Source of the DNA: Fragilariopsis cylindrus CCMP1102
Lineage: Eukaryota > Bacillariophyta > Bacillariophyceae > Bacillariales > Bacillariaceae
Length of the DNA: 64,000 nucleotides
NCBI GenBank assembly: GCA_900095095.1
Contig: FMBT01000334.1
Span: 1-64,000 of the forward strand
Direction: 5' to 3'
Position 1 is the stretch's first letter. Each line of letters begins with the position of its first letter. This document shows, one piece after another, positions 32,568-43,303 of this stretch. The notes under the pieces were generated by a model. That model was not told the DNA's origin. It searched no databases and saw nothing but the letters and a program-made list of their open reading frames with translations. The translations under genes and the position numbers were made by a program.

Positions 32568-33011
32568 TCATTGGCATTGAACATGATACCATTATTAGTA
32601 GAAGAAACTTCGTCGTTGTCGTCGTCGATGATGACGGTCGCAGCAACAGGAACAGGAATCAGTATAAATGATTTATTCAATAATAATGATTTTAAAATAT
32701 TTTTAGCTGGTATATTTCCATTTATGTGGGCCACAATTGAATTCTGGAGAAGGATTATGTTTGGTGAATCCTTTGGTACTGGTACTGATTCCATTGTTAT
32801 TATTGGATCCGATGATGCACCACAAGATTCACGTGGTTCACGTGTTCTAGGGAAAGGTGCATTAACAGTAGCATATACAATATTTGTGGTTGCATTTGGT
32901 ACTTTAGGAGTTGTTGGTTATTCTGTACTAAGCTCAACACCACCATCACAAGAAGATCTTAATAATGCAATTGCTGCTTCTACTGCAGCTGCTAGTGTTG
33001 TTTTACCATAA
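32325..33011 (+). CDS. Plastid-targeted membrane protein, unknown function
   Basis: 228 aa. N-terminal signal peptide (IVLCFTLLFLLRINETIAF), with TIA-FHH as a plausible plastid cleavage motif, then a His/Gln/Ser-rich transit region containing a run of 14 Ser. The mature part has two hydrophobic helices: IFLAGIFPFMWATIEF (about 128-143) and LTVAYTIFVVAFGTLGVVGYSVL (about 180-202). Between them is GTGTDSIVIIGSDDAPQDSRGSRVLGKG, which looks conserved rather than low complexity. Two helices with a loop would suit a small thylakoid or envelope protein. I do not recognise the family. Confidence 0.75.
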
Positions 33012-33193
33012 AAATCATTACAATCATTTATCAAAATCGCTGTATAAAGCTACGACTATTCGAAAGACAGAAAAGAAGATGCTTTAAAGAAAGCAATTTT
33101 TATTTTCTATTTTACACTACAGTTATAATACTTAGGCTAGTATTTAATATAAAAATACATACTATTTTATTTTATTATTTTACTTTATTTCAT

Positions 33194-34576
33194 TTATTTG
33201 CCACTAGCAACGTTGCCAGCATGACTTGTCGTTGTTCCACTACTACTGCTCTTATAATAGTTCGTATTGGTATCATTTGATGTTTCTTCTCTTTCTTCTC
33301 GCCCATTACCATTATTATTATGTTGTTGTTGACGACTTTGTTGTCTTGTTTGCGTATTATTTGTATTTGTACTTCTTGAACTTTTAGTAGTATTAAATGG
33401 TCGATGATCTTTATAGGCTTTCTCCCAAACTTTATTTAAACATTGTTTCCCAACACCACGTTGAGGGAACATATTTTGTATTGCACCTAATGCAATATTT
33501 TTCACACAATAGGAATGTTGTGCCTTGGACCATGATTCTGTTATAATGGATGGTAATATAGTATCTATACCACTATTTGTACTATTACTATTATTATTAT
33601 TATTACTATCTTGTTGAGTTTGATTCTGTTGTTGATTTTGTCGTTGTCGATGATTCGTAATATATTTCGAACATTCTGCTTCACGTGCTGCACGAACTTC
33701 GGAATAGGCTACAGTTTCACAATCTGTTAAATCCAATTGTAAAGTTTGGACATCATACAAATGTATTAATTCATGGGTTAATATTTCTTCAATTTCATCC
33801 ACATCACTATTGATACGATTATGACACAATACTATTGATAATGGTTCGGGACCCATTAAAAATGCACGTGCGCCAGCTTCTGGGCCTGTCGAGGCACATT
33901 TTCTACAATGTAATTCAATTGTTAATGGATTATGAATAATTGTATCATTATTCAAATGATCGATTGTTGTTGTATCATCATTATTCAAAGAAGAATCTAC
34001 TATTGTTCCGTCGTTGTCGTTGTTATCGCCGTTGTCGTAATTTACAACATTGTTGTTGTTATTTTGTATTCGAATCGAAGTAGCAAGTGTAGTACCATCA
34101 ATAAGGATGGTATCGTTGTCATTATCCCTAACATTCATATCTTCTTCTTCTACGGGTTGTACTAATTGTGTCCATCGTTTCATTAATGTTGGTGAGGTTG
34201 TTTCAACTGGTATTATTAATCGTATACCATTTTCAATTTCTTCAATTTTTAATTTTTCCGATTTTTTAGGTTTATTATTATGTTGTTGTTGGTGACGATG
34301 CTGATGTTGATGATGATTACGACGATTATTATTATCACGTCGTCGTCGTTGTTGTTGTCCCCATTGATCATAGTCATTTCGTTGTTGATGCGATGATCTA
34401 GCAATAGCCTTAAGAAGAGTTAATGGTGGTGGTTCATTCTTTGTGTTACTGTTACTTTTATTTGTATTTGTATTATTCTCACCAGCATTATCTTGTTGCA
34501 AACCTGATACTAATTCTTGTAATACTTCTACACATTTTGTACAAGATGATCGTGCTAAAGAATTGGTAATCGTCAT
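33194..34576 (-). CDS. ATP23: ATP23-like mitochondrial metalloprotease (peptidase M76)
   Basis: 460 aa. The zinc-protease motif HELIH is at 268-272 (EEILTHELIHLYD). It is preceded by CRKCASTGPEAGARAFL and SIVLCHNRI and followed by LTDCETVAYSEVRAAREAEC, the SYCVKNIALGA stretch and CLNKVWEKAYKDHRPF. These are hallmarks of Atp23/KUB3 proteins, which in yeast process the Atp6 precursor and assist assembly of the F1Fo ATP synthase in the mitochondrial intermembrane space. The catalytic residues are intact. The protein is about twice the usual length because of Asn/Gln/Arg-rich inserts before the domain (30-110, 145-215), between its two halves (305-345) and at the C-terminus. The conserved Cys pairs fit import by the disulfide relay (inference). 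Confidence 0.9.
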   Translation of the reverse strand: MTITNSLARSSCTKCVEVLQELVSGLQQDNAGENNTNTNKSNSNTKNEPPPLTLLKAIARSSHQQRNDYDQWGQQQRRRRDNNNRRNHHQHQHRHQQQHNNKPKKSEKLKIEEIENGIRLIIPVETTSPTLMKRWTQLVQPVEEEDMNVRDNDNDTILIDGTTLATSIRIQNNNNNVVNYDNGDNNDNDGTIVDSSLNNDDTTTIDHLNNDTIIHNPLTIELHCRKCASTGPEAGARAFLMGPEPLSIVLCHNRINSDVDEIEEILTHELIHLYDVQTLQLDLTDCETVAYSEVRAAREAECSKYITNHRQRQNQQQNQTQQDSNNNNNSNSTNSGIDTILPSIITESWSKAQHSYCVKNIALGAIQNMFPQRGVGKQCLNKVWEKAYKDHRPFNTTKSSRSTNTNNTQTRQQSRQQQHNNNGNGREEREETSNDTNTNYYKSSSSGTTTSHAGNVASGK

Positions 34577-35260
34577 TCTGTATTATTATTGTGTATTTGA
34601 ACTTTTTGTTTCGTTTTGTTTTGTTGGTTTTTCTTTTTTATGATGGAACCTATTCAGTAGGTAGTCTTTTCCGGTCCTTGTTCCTTTTAAGAATCAATTG
34701 ACTTGATTCTTCTTCCATTCATTCGCTTTCACTTACTTGTTATAAGTACGAGGTCGTAGTCAATAGTACTATCTTGATGATGATCATTGATGCATGTGCA
34801 TTGCCGTTAATATAATCATTATTCATTCGTTCGCTCTTCCATCATAAAATCTTAAAACTGCGTAGTACCAGTACGACTACTGCGCTGTACTTTCAATACT
34901 ACGTACGAGGTCCTAGATACGCCAGTCGTTAAAGGATGTCAAGAATGCAGAGAGTACTTACTAGTAGTAGGTCCTAGTAGTATACTAGTATTACATACTG
35001 ATAATTCCCCCTTTTAAACAAGAATGAATCCCAAATCGACAAGAAGGTATCATTGTTTGTTTTTATTATATTTGTTGGGCGCGATTGATTCTTCGATTCT
35101 TCGATTGATCTTTGATTTCGATCTATTCGACACATACCCATAATATGAGATAACTCCGTAAGCTAATCAATCTATATCTGCGAACGCTAATACACATCAT
35201 GACTGTTAAAAAGCAAGCGTTGGCAAGATCCTAATAATAACAATAATAATAACAATAACA
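34577..35260. other. Divergent intergenic region between ATP23 and the sulfotransferase-like gene
   Basis: About 680 bp, AT-rich with short repeats (TAGTAGTAGGTCCTAGTAG near 34960-34980, CTTCGATTCTTCGATT near 35090). No gene seen. Confidence 0.5.
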
Positions 35261-36606
35261 ATGATTGACGACGACGGCGAAGAAGACGATTACGATGCTA
35301 CGAAACGACGACGGCGACGACGACGACAACAGAAACGGCATCGAATAATTTGGTTGTTGTATTTGGTTTTGATTACTACATCATTATTCTTCCTGTACTC
35401 GTACACCAGCATTATTACAGACAGTAAGAGAAGTAATAATATTATTATAAGAACAAATATTATATTCGCGAATAATACTACTACCGGTAATACTACTAAT
35501 AACATTGTATCAAGTCAACAGCAACAGCAATCAGAACCAAAACCAGAACCAAAACTAGCAGTAGATCAGTCACAATCACAGAATCAACAACATAATGGAT
35601 TACTACTACCATCGCCGCCGTTGCCATTGCCGTCGGTGATGATGGTGCCATCGCCAGTGCCAGTAGTGCCAGTGCCAGTGCCACCATTAGTCATTGGAGC
35701 TGGTGCAGGATCAACAGGTACACATACAATGTATTGTGGAACGTACCTATTGGGATTGCCATCGGTACATTGGAAGTTGGAGACTGATTATTGTAAAAGT
35801 GAAAGTAACATAAACACTATAATTAATACTGATAATAATAATAACAATATCACCTTCTTTGGTGGACAACAACAGCTTCAACAATGGCAGCAGGAGGGTC
35901 GTAGTAGTGAACAACAAAGTAATAATAATGCATATCATCATAAGCAATTAGTGAACAAAGTATTTCGTATGCACAAATGTTTAGATAAACGAAATAAAGA
36001 ACCGTGTCCACACTCTGATAAAACAAATAATATGATTAAATGGATGGAAGGAACTAAAAAAATGATTGATAAGGTAACATCATGGCACAATCATAATGAT
36101 GATAATGATAATAATAATATTGGAGCGATTCATGGTGAGCCGATTTACGTTATATCTAGCTTGTCATCTATATTCAAAAACGTAAACTAATTTTTTTTGT
36201 TTCTTCTTTAATTATCATTACTTCTCTTATTATTGTCGACGACGTACGTGTTATGTTTATTTATAAATAAAAAAGATACACCCTATATAGAATTTTTACC
36301 ATACGTAATTGAATCTGCAACAAAAAATCGCAATGGTCAAATACCTATTATTTTATTATCGGAACGTAATCCTATAGAATGGACAGAACGGCGCACAGAA
36401 AAACATCCAGTCATACTTTGCCGTATTGATTTATTAAATCACGACAGTAATGACAATGATGATGACAGTAATGACAATTATGATGATGATGATGATGCCA
36501 ATTCAAGTGTTACTACAAGTATTTCTACAATTGCAACTACTAGTCACTTTGATTGGTTTTCTTGTATCGAACGAACAGTTCATGCAAAGAAGGAGAAATT
36601 ATTATT

Positions 36607-36640
<34 letters not shown>

Positions 36641-37009
36641 GGAGTAAATATCGTCATGAACAACACCAGTAACATTACAGTTAATGTTAGGTTGAGTGAA
36701 GTGTTTACAACGTATATAAATTTGTGTATTGGTTTTGGTAATCCAGTCGAAGTAATAGATGATGGCATTGGAATGATGGGGACCACAAAAAAAACGAAAA
36801 ATAAAGAATGGTTTCCAGATGAATTAAAATCGCATATATCATCTAGTTTTGATGCATATCAAAACAATGTTTTAAATAATCTACATGTCGATTATCATGT
36901 GAATATGTTTGATAAAAGAAATAATACCAATGAAACAAGAATATCACACAAAACTGTCGCACTTGAAGTACAAAAAATATTGTTATTACGAGAGCAACAG
37001 ACACGTTGA
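35261..37009 (+). CDS. Sulfotransferase-like type II membrane protein, two exons
   Basis: Exon 1 is 35261-36134 and exon 2 is 36276-37009; the 141-bp intron starts GTGAGC and ends AAAAAG. The product is 535 aa. An Arg-rich cytosolic tail (RRRRRRR) precedes one membrane helix (about 29-48, WLLYLVLITTSLFFLY), then a low-complexity stem. The globular part has VIGAGAGSTGTH (146-155), a PAPS-binding-like phosphate loop, a Cys-containing segment, DTPYIEFLPYVIESA after the splice, and PIILLSERNPIEWTERR, which resembles the 3'-phosphate site of sulfotransferases. The orientation and stem suit a Golgi enzyme modifying glycans or proteins. The substrate is unknown. Poly-Gln and Asp/Asn runs interrupt exon 2. 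An alternative donor (AAG|GTAACA near 36072) exists, so the join carries some doubt. Confidence 0.7.
36135..36275 (+). other. Intron of the sulfotransferase-like gene
   Basis: GTGAGC donor and AAAAAG acceptor; the join gives CAT G|AT ACA and restores the frame. Both flanking open frames are in the same register and a stop lies in the intron at 36188-36190. Confidence 0.65.
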
Positions 37010-38125
37010 TCAATGAGAGTAACTAATAACAATAGCAAAATTATATTTAACGATATCCGTCGTCCCTTCATAGTAAAAATAAGTCATCCAACGACCCTCA
37101 CGATGACCATACAGTGTCGCACACAGCGACGATGAATAGGAGAAGAATAGGAATACGTCAGATTGTTTCAGTATCCGTGATGGTTATGATTAGCATTCTG
37201 CTGCTACTGCTACTGCTGCTGCTGCTGCTGCTACTCCCGAGGAATTGATGAACCAACCAAATGAAGACTACCACGAATAATGGTAAGAGGTTGTGCTGCT
37301 TGGAGAAAAACCGCAGCAGTTTAGATGAATACGAATATGATTATGATTCTAGTGGCGATGAAGTTTTTGAACAATCGATGAACGAACGAATGCAGGCGAC
37401 GACGACGACGACGACGACGACTAAAAAGAAGCTCAAGGCAAACGAATAGAGCTCAATGACGACAGAAAGAATTGAATTGCTGAATAATTGGAATATATCA
37501 TCGAAGGAGAAGCGGAGGATTAAGTAAACGTTACTGTTGGATGAGCGATACAATGAACTAGCTGACTATGCACGCTAACATGGAGATGCAAACGTCTAAC
37601 AAAAGCATGCAGCAAATCCATCACTTGCAATTTGGATCAATAACCAAAGGACACGGTGTAAACTTTAGTAGTTTATCTTCTTCATTTCGGTTATTATTGA
37701 TTGTATAGTAAATCTGACTGGTAGAATTTGAACCGTACAACGAATAAGGATCAATCACGAAATAGAAGGACGATAACGAGAATAGATTTAGACGTAAATG
37801 TAAATATAGTTCTGATATTTTTGAAAGCGTATACTATTTATCTGATTGTTGGCAATATACATATAAATATAAAAATACAAACATATTATGTCAGCACGCC
37901 TACTATAGGTAGGACGTTGTCGTCATTTGCATCATCTCAGCATGGAATGATATCATCAATTTTTATTACTAGTTAGATTCAAATTGCTCCTATTCGATTT
38001 TTTCTTCAGTCTCTATCTTTTTTGTCAGTTTTTTTTGTCTGCATATCTCATCGGTTTCTGTACGTGTTGAGACTATTTATTTTCTACTGACGCAGGTAGT
38101 ATGTAGTACTGTAGTTTCATTAAGA
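37010..38125. other. Intergenic region with a possible 62-residue ORF
   Basis: An ATG at 37261 opens 62 codons to 37449: a Cys pair (RLCCLEKN), an acidic YEYDYDSSGDE patch, then a run of Thr encoded by ACG repeats. It could be a small gene but has no recognisable domain and may be chance. The right end (38065-38110) matches sequence just inside and after the stop of the other MYND gene, in inverted orientation. Confidence 0.35.
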
Positions 38126-39055
38126 TTATGTTCCGATCGGACTGTTGGGAAAGGATCCTACCCATAATGTTCCATCGTCCCTTCCAGTAAGATAATCACC
38201 AGGATTGAAAGGATTTCCATTATGGTTAGGTTCAAAGAATTCCTCATATTCTTCTTCAGGTCGTGTCAACCCTAATTTGTATCGTAACTTTTCTAATGAA
38301 GGGATTTCTTTATCACCACGAATTACTGCATCACGGATTTCCTTAGCATAAGGCTTATGGTACTTATTCAGAATATGCACTTGCTTACATTCATTCCTGT
38401 GTTTGCGTTCCTCCCAATGTATAGCCTGACACCCTTCACCACAATAACAATACACGCTACACCCTTGACATTGTTGGAGTGTTAATGTTTTAGTATCTGT
38501 TTTCGAACAAATGACACATTTTCGTGTCACTGAACATTTCAGGATTTTCATACTATCCACCAAACTAGTACCGATATGGTATTTTTTGTTGATTTTCCCC
38601 CAGTAGTCCTGCAATGCATCTGCTTTTCGATCGACCTTACTGAAATAAACCTCCCACATCAAACTCATCATACATTTAGAACTTCCACGAATTGCTCCTT
38701 CCAAAAACCAAGGAAGAGCTAAATGTGCCTGCATTAGTATTATTTTCCCCATGAGGTACATGCAATGTATGCACCCATCTTCTGTGGCGCCTTGTTTGAA
38801 TAACTCATATTGTTCTCTTCCACTAATGTTATCAGTATCCGCCGTTGCTTGAAAATACATGTCCGATTTCGGAAACTGATTCTCTAGTGCTTCCGCCTTT
38901 TCTAGCACTTCTACCGTATCTATTTTTTTTGCCGCATCTGCAAATGATATTGCATCAGATGTTGCATCTGCTGCTGCTGCCGTAACTTCCGCTGCCGCCG
39001 CTGCCTTGTTTTTAATATTGCGTTTTTCTTGTCGCAATTTTTGTTTTCGTCCCAT
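38126..39055 (-). CDS. MYND zinc-finger protein with Sel1-like region (paralogue 2)
   Basis: 309 aa from ATG at 39055 (MGRKQKLRQEKR). Same architecture as the gene at 26818-27759: EQYELFKQGATEDGCIHCMYLMG, LALPWFLEGAIRGSS, DALQDYWGKI. The MYND finger follows (CVICSKTDTKTLTLQQCQGC, VYCYCGEGCQAIHWEERKHRNEC), then KLGLTRPEEEYEEF and GRDDGTLWVGSFP. The N-terminal region has Ala runs absent from the paralogue. The two genes face each other in inverted orientation 10 kb apart and share short flanks. Here the stop comes before the conserved CCTGCGTCAGTAGAAAATAA segment that codes the last residues of paralogue 1. Confidence 0.8.
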   Translation of the reverse strand: MGRKQKLRQEKRNIKNKAAAAAEVTAAAADATSDAISFADAAKKIDTVEVLEKAEALENQFPKSDMYFQATADTDNISGREQYELFKQGATEDGCIHCMYLMGKIILMQAHLALPWFLEGAIRGSSKCMMSLMWEVYFSKVDRKADALQDYWGKINKKYHIGTSLVDSMKILKCSVTRKCVICSKTDTKTLTLQQCQGCSVYCYCGEGCQAIHWEERKHRNECKQVHILNKYHKPYAKEIRDAVIRGDKEIPSLEKLRYKLGLTRPEEEYEEFFEPNHNGNPFNPGDYLTGRDDGTLWVGSFPNSPIGT

Positions 39056-39277
39056 ATTAATTAATCTTTTAAAAGTCAACTTTTGCTACTATCGTTTCTC
39101 GTTTTCTTTTTGTTTGAGAGTAAACCTGTGTATTATGCGTGTCTTGGGTCAAAGTTGTATGGTACTACTAGCTGAATACTATAGGGTGTCCTCACAAGTC
39201 CTCTAGCTGTCGACGTAATGTAACAAGACTAATAATAAAATTGATGATTTTGAAGGAAACAAATAAATCAAGAACGG

Positions 39278-39368
39278 TATTCTTCTCGTGACTGCTTATT
39301 AGATTAGCTCATGAATGAACAAATCATCAAAGAAGCTGTTTCAGTACTATCGCACTGAAAATGAATAC
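39278..39368 (+). repeat. 91-bp inverted repeat, left arm (right arm 41236-41325)
   Basis: The 91 bases match the reverse complement of 41236-41325 with about five differences and one 1-bp gap. The two arms flank the XAP5 gene almost symmetrically. Confidence 0.95.
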
Positions 39369-39553
39369 TAAATAAATAAATCATTATTACTGTTACGACA
39401 GCACAAAACTGAAAAGCAAACACATCGAGTGAACATTCATTACACTCCATTGTACAAGTAATAGGGCAATTCAATTCAATCTAAATCAATACAATCAGCA
39501 ATCAGCAATCAGTACAATCATCAAGCATCAGTCATTATCATCATATATCAATC

Positions 39554-40988
39554 ATGTCGTCGTCACAATCAACATCCACAGTACCAAGTGGTGATTTTCA
39601 TAAATTTCATCGTCCCGAAGCTGGATCACGAACAGTCGAAGGGAATACCAGTGGTGCACGTGCCATGCGTTTAGATAAACAACGTGAGGAAGAACAACAA
39701 GAATTTGAACAACGGAAAAGACAACGGATACAGGACAATGAAAACACACATTTAAATATTAATAGTAAATTTCAACCAGCACGGATTGGTAATGTAGAAG
39801 AACAAGCATTTAAAGCAAAAACTGTGGGATTAGTAACAGCGGAAGAATTTATGACAGCCACCAATGAAAAAGATCGTTCCGGATTATCGGATTCTGAAAT
39901 GACACCCGAAGAAAAATTGATTGCTGCAGCTGCTGCTGCTGTTGCATTTAAAAAAGAAGCAAAACGTACCAAAAAGAGAAAAAAAGATAAGAAAAAACGT
40001 GCTGCATTATTAAGTTTTCATGATGAAGAAGAAGAGGATGATAAAGAAGAGGAGAAGGATGACAGTAAGAAAGAAGAAAATAAAGGTGACGAGAAGAACA
40101 AGGATGAAGTAACAACAGTATCAATGTCAACAACAATGTCAACAGAAAATGAAACTAAAGCGAAACTAATAAAGAAATCATTATCATTATCATCATCGTC
40201 GTCCAAAAAAGATCCAACAATTGATACATCATTTTTACCGGATAAGGATCGTGAAACTGCAATAAAATTAGAAAGAATTCGTTTGGAAAAAGAATGGAAA
40301 GAACAACAAATTAAAATTAAGACAGAACAATTAGAAATTACCTATTCGTATTGGGATGGATCGGGACATCGACGAACCGTCACCATTACCAAAGGTGATA
40401 ATGTAGGTGAATTTTTAGAAATAATCCGGAAAGATTTATGTTTAGATTTTCGTGAATTAGGGAGTGTGGCCAGTGATGCATTATTATATGTCAAAGAAGA
40501 TTTAATTTTACCACATGATATCACATTTTATGATTTAATTGTGACAAAAGCACGTGGTAAATCTGGACCACTTTTTCATTTTGATGTCCGTGATGATATT
40601 CGTATGGGTCCAACAGACGTTCGTATTGAAAAGGTATGTGTATATGCTAGTGAGTTTCTTTTTCTTCAAACATTTTAAAGGAAAAAATCTTTCATTTTTT
40701 TGTCTTTCTTTTCGTTCGTTCCAATTCTTTCCCTTATTATATATCGTCTCTTTTTTTGTTTTCATCCTCCGTCCGTTTAATTTTTGATTTTTGAATTACC
40801 AACTCTATATATTATAATATTTATATTATGTTATATAGGATGAATCCCATCCAGGAAAAGTCGTGGAACGTAGCTGGTATGAACGAAATAAACATATTTT
40901 CCCTGCATCACGATGGGAGGTCTATGATCCAGCTAAGAATTATGGTGGGTATACAATTGCTGGAAAAATTGTGACACACGAAAAATAA
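39554..40988 (+). CDS. XAP5: XAP5/FAM50 family protein, two exons
   Basis: Exon 1 is 39554-40633 and exon 2 is 40839-40988; the 205-bp intron starts GTATGT and ends TATATAG. The product is 409 aa. The N-terminal [20 protein letters not shown] is followed by a Lys/Glu/Asp-rich linker. The C-terminal XAP5 domain contains [65 protein letters not shown] and, after the intron, [21 protein letters not shown] and [13 protein letters not shown]. This domain is near-invariant in eukaryotes. Human FAM50A is linked to the spliceosome and plant XCT to circadian timing and small-RNA production; a nuclear RNA-processing role is inferred from family. The gene is complete and lies between two 91-bp inverted repeats. 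Confidence 0.92.
40634..40838 (+). other. Intron of the XAP5 gene
   Basis: Donor GTATGTGT after RIEK; acceptor TATATAG before DESHPGKV; phase 0. T-rich in the middle. Confidence 0.88.
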
Positions 40989-41235
40989 ATGAAAATGCAA
41001 ATTAAGAATTAAGAAACTAAATTAAATTAAGAATAAGACATTAAAAAGTAACAAATCAGCACACAGTAGTGTATCATAGATTAGATTCTCGCTTAACGTA
41101 GTCAGTCAACACATGCTGTATGAAAGATTCTCGTTTACAAAATTCGGATAGGTTAGTCAACACACAAACACATGAATGCTATCATATATATTATTAGATT
41201 CTCGATACAAAATAGCATTCTGAAAAATATTAACC

Positions 41236-41325
41236 GTATTCATTTTCCAGCGGTAGTACTGAAACAGCTTCTTTATTGATTTGTTCATTCATGAGCTAAT
41301 CTAATAAGCAGTCACGAGAAGAATA
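41236..41325 (-). repeat. 91-bp inverted repeat, right arm
   Basis: Reverse complement of 39278-39368 with few differences. It lies about 250 bp beyond the XAP5 stop codon and about 200 bp before the methyltransferase start. Confidence 0.95.
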
Positions 41326-41520
41326 AATGATGTCCACAAGAAAATCCCAAATCAAGAAAGAAAGAGGAAGAAGTTTTCGAGAATTTTTTGTTTGCCACAC
41401 AAAAACACAATAATTGCCAAAGCAACTAACTTACCGGTACTCGTAAGTAATTCCCGCACTTGCTTTGCGTAACTTACTCGGCAGTACCGTACGGTAGTTA
41501 GTTAGAAGAGAGAAAATAAA

Positions 41521-42612
41521 ATGCAAGACTCGGACACAGTACTACCAGTAGAAGCAGCTGAAAAAGAATGGATCGAGGCACCAGGTGGATGGGGAGGAGG
41601 AGAAGATTCGACGTCGACGTCAACGTCAACGTTAACGTCAATCCCATCATCGTCATCCCCAAAAGAAGAGGATGAAAAAGAAGATAACGATAACGATGAG
41701 GACGAATCATCATCACCATTTGATTTGTTTGCGAATGTTGATAAAAGTTTGAAATTTCCTTTTGATGTGCTAACAAAGACAACGACAATGACGACGACAA
41801 CGGCAACGAAGAAAGTAATATCTAACAAAAAAAGATTATATTTATCCGGATATAAATTAGACAGCGATGAAACAGCCCAATCCACTGGTGTAACATTATG
41901 GGATGCTGCACCACGATTAGCAAACTATATAATGAATCATGATAATAATAATAATGAGCATAATGAGCATAATCATGAGCATGAGCATGAACAAGATGAA
42001 GGCAAGGTTAAAGAAGAAAATGAAAATGAAAATAGGAATATGAATATGCTTATAACTGGCAAACGTGTATTAGAATTAGGTTCTGGATTAGGTTTATGTG
42101 GTATTGTTGCCTATCATATTGGTGCAAAGTATGTGATGATGACAGATGCTGATACAATTACATTAGAAAAAATGCGTTTCAATGTAACACAAAATTGTTC
42201 TTCTACGTTTACGTCTACTGATACTGAAAGTGGAATTGCAACAAGTAGTGGTAGTAGTAGGACTAGTAGTAGTATTGATTGCAAACAATTAATATGGAAT
42301 GAACAATTAGAAATATTTCATCAGAAATATGGGAATTGGGATACTATATTAGGTGCGGATGTTATTTATACAAGAGAAAGTTTAGAACCATTATTTGATA
42401 CAGTATTATTCTTTTTATTACAACATCAACTTGAGAATGAGAATAAAGATAAGTTACCATCATCAGTAGTTGGACGTTTTATTTTAAGTCGATATAATAA
42501 ATGGGGTGATATTAGTGATGAAACAGTATTAGATGCTGCTAAGGCACGTAATTTAATATGGACAAAACCATCAGAAGGGATTTTTATATTCCAGTTAAAG
42601 ATAATAAAATAG
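41521..42612 (+). CDS. Seven-beta-strand lysine methyltransferase-like protein (METTL21/EEF2KMT type)
   Basis: 363 aa, no intron. The head (1-100) is low complexity (Thr/Ser/Asp/Glu). The SAM-dependent methyltransferase core starts at TGVTLWDAAPRLANYI (about 122-137). RVLELGSGLGLCGIVAYHIGA (182-202) is motif I, MTDADT motif II, and WDTILGADVIYTRESLEPL the DxxY-containing motif of the Methyltransf_16 group. These features point to a protein lysine methyltransferase of the METTL21/FAM86 group; the target protein cannot be inferred. An Asn/Glu/His-rich insert (140-175) separates the first helix from motif I. Confidence 0.82.
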   Translation: MQDSDTVLPVEAAEKEWIEAPGGWGGGEDSTSTSTSTLTSIPSSSSPKEEDEKEDNDNDEDESSSPFDLFANVDKSLKFPFDVLTKTTTMTTTTATKKVISNKKRLYLSGYKLDSDETAQSTGVTLWDAAPRLANYIMNHDNNNNEHNEHNHEHEHEQDEGKVKEENENENRNMNMLITGKRVLELGSGLGLCGIVAYHIGAKYVMMTDADTITLEKMRFNVTQNCSSTFTSTDTESGIATSSGSSRTSSSIDCKQLIWNEQLEIFHQKYGNWDTILGADVIYTRESLEPLFDTVLFFLLQHQLENENKDKLPSSVVGRFILSRYNKWGDISDETVLDAAKARNLIWTKPSEGIFIFQLKIIK

Positions 42613-43303
42613 TAAAACAATAACAATAACAACAACAACAACAAAAGGAACACGAACAATAATGACTCGACTCGACTTGATTTATAGTATGATGAATATA
42701 TAGAAAACATGTAAATTATTATTAGATGTAATGATAACTGCTTCGCGTGGTGACTACGGTAATTTATATAAATAACGCATGTAGAAATAATTTATGAAAA
42801 TCTCAAAGTGGGACGGTAGGACGATAACTAATTCCTTTTGAAATAAACTGAGTCTCACTTAACAAAAAATTCTCAGATAGGATATCTCGTTAATCGCCGA
42901 TGGAAGCGTTAGTTGGAGATGAACATTTTATACATAATACGACGTATCTCTTTGAACGATAAATTTATGGCAATGCAATATATGGTAGTATGTTTCTTAC
43001 CGCTAAAGTACAAGATATATATCGAGCTAGATGTAAAGAAGATAGGAAAATAATTCAACACAAAACCGATGAAAAAAAAAAAGATATAATAATAAATTAA
43101 TTAGTTCATTATATAACGTTGAGAACGTTCGTTGTATTGTACGAATTTCAAGGTCACCAACGGAATCAAAAATTGTAAGGGATCTGAGTCATTTTAGTGG
43201 GTACATGTCATGTAGTGTGGTGTGGTATAGTAGTGTAGTGTGTATATGACATTGTACATTTGCGTTATACTAGTTGTTCAATAACAAAACCATACATAAA
43301 GTA
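42613..43303. other. Convergent intergenic region
   Basis: About 690 bp, AT-rich with ACAACAACA repeats at its left end and TGTAGTGTGGTGTGG-like repeats near 43208-43235. No gene seen. Confidence 0.55.
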
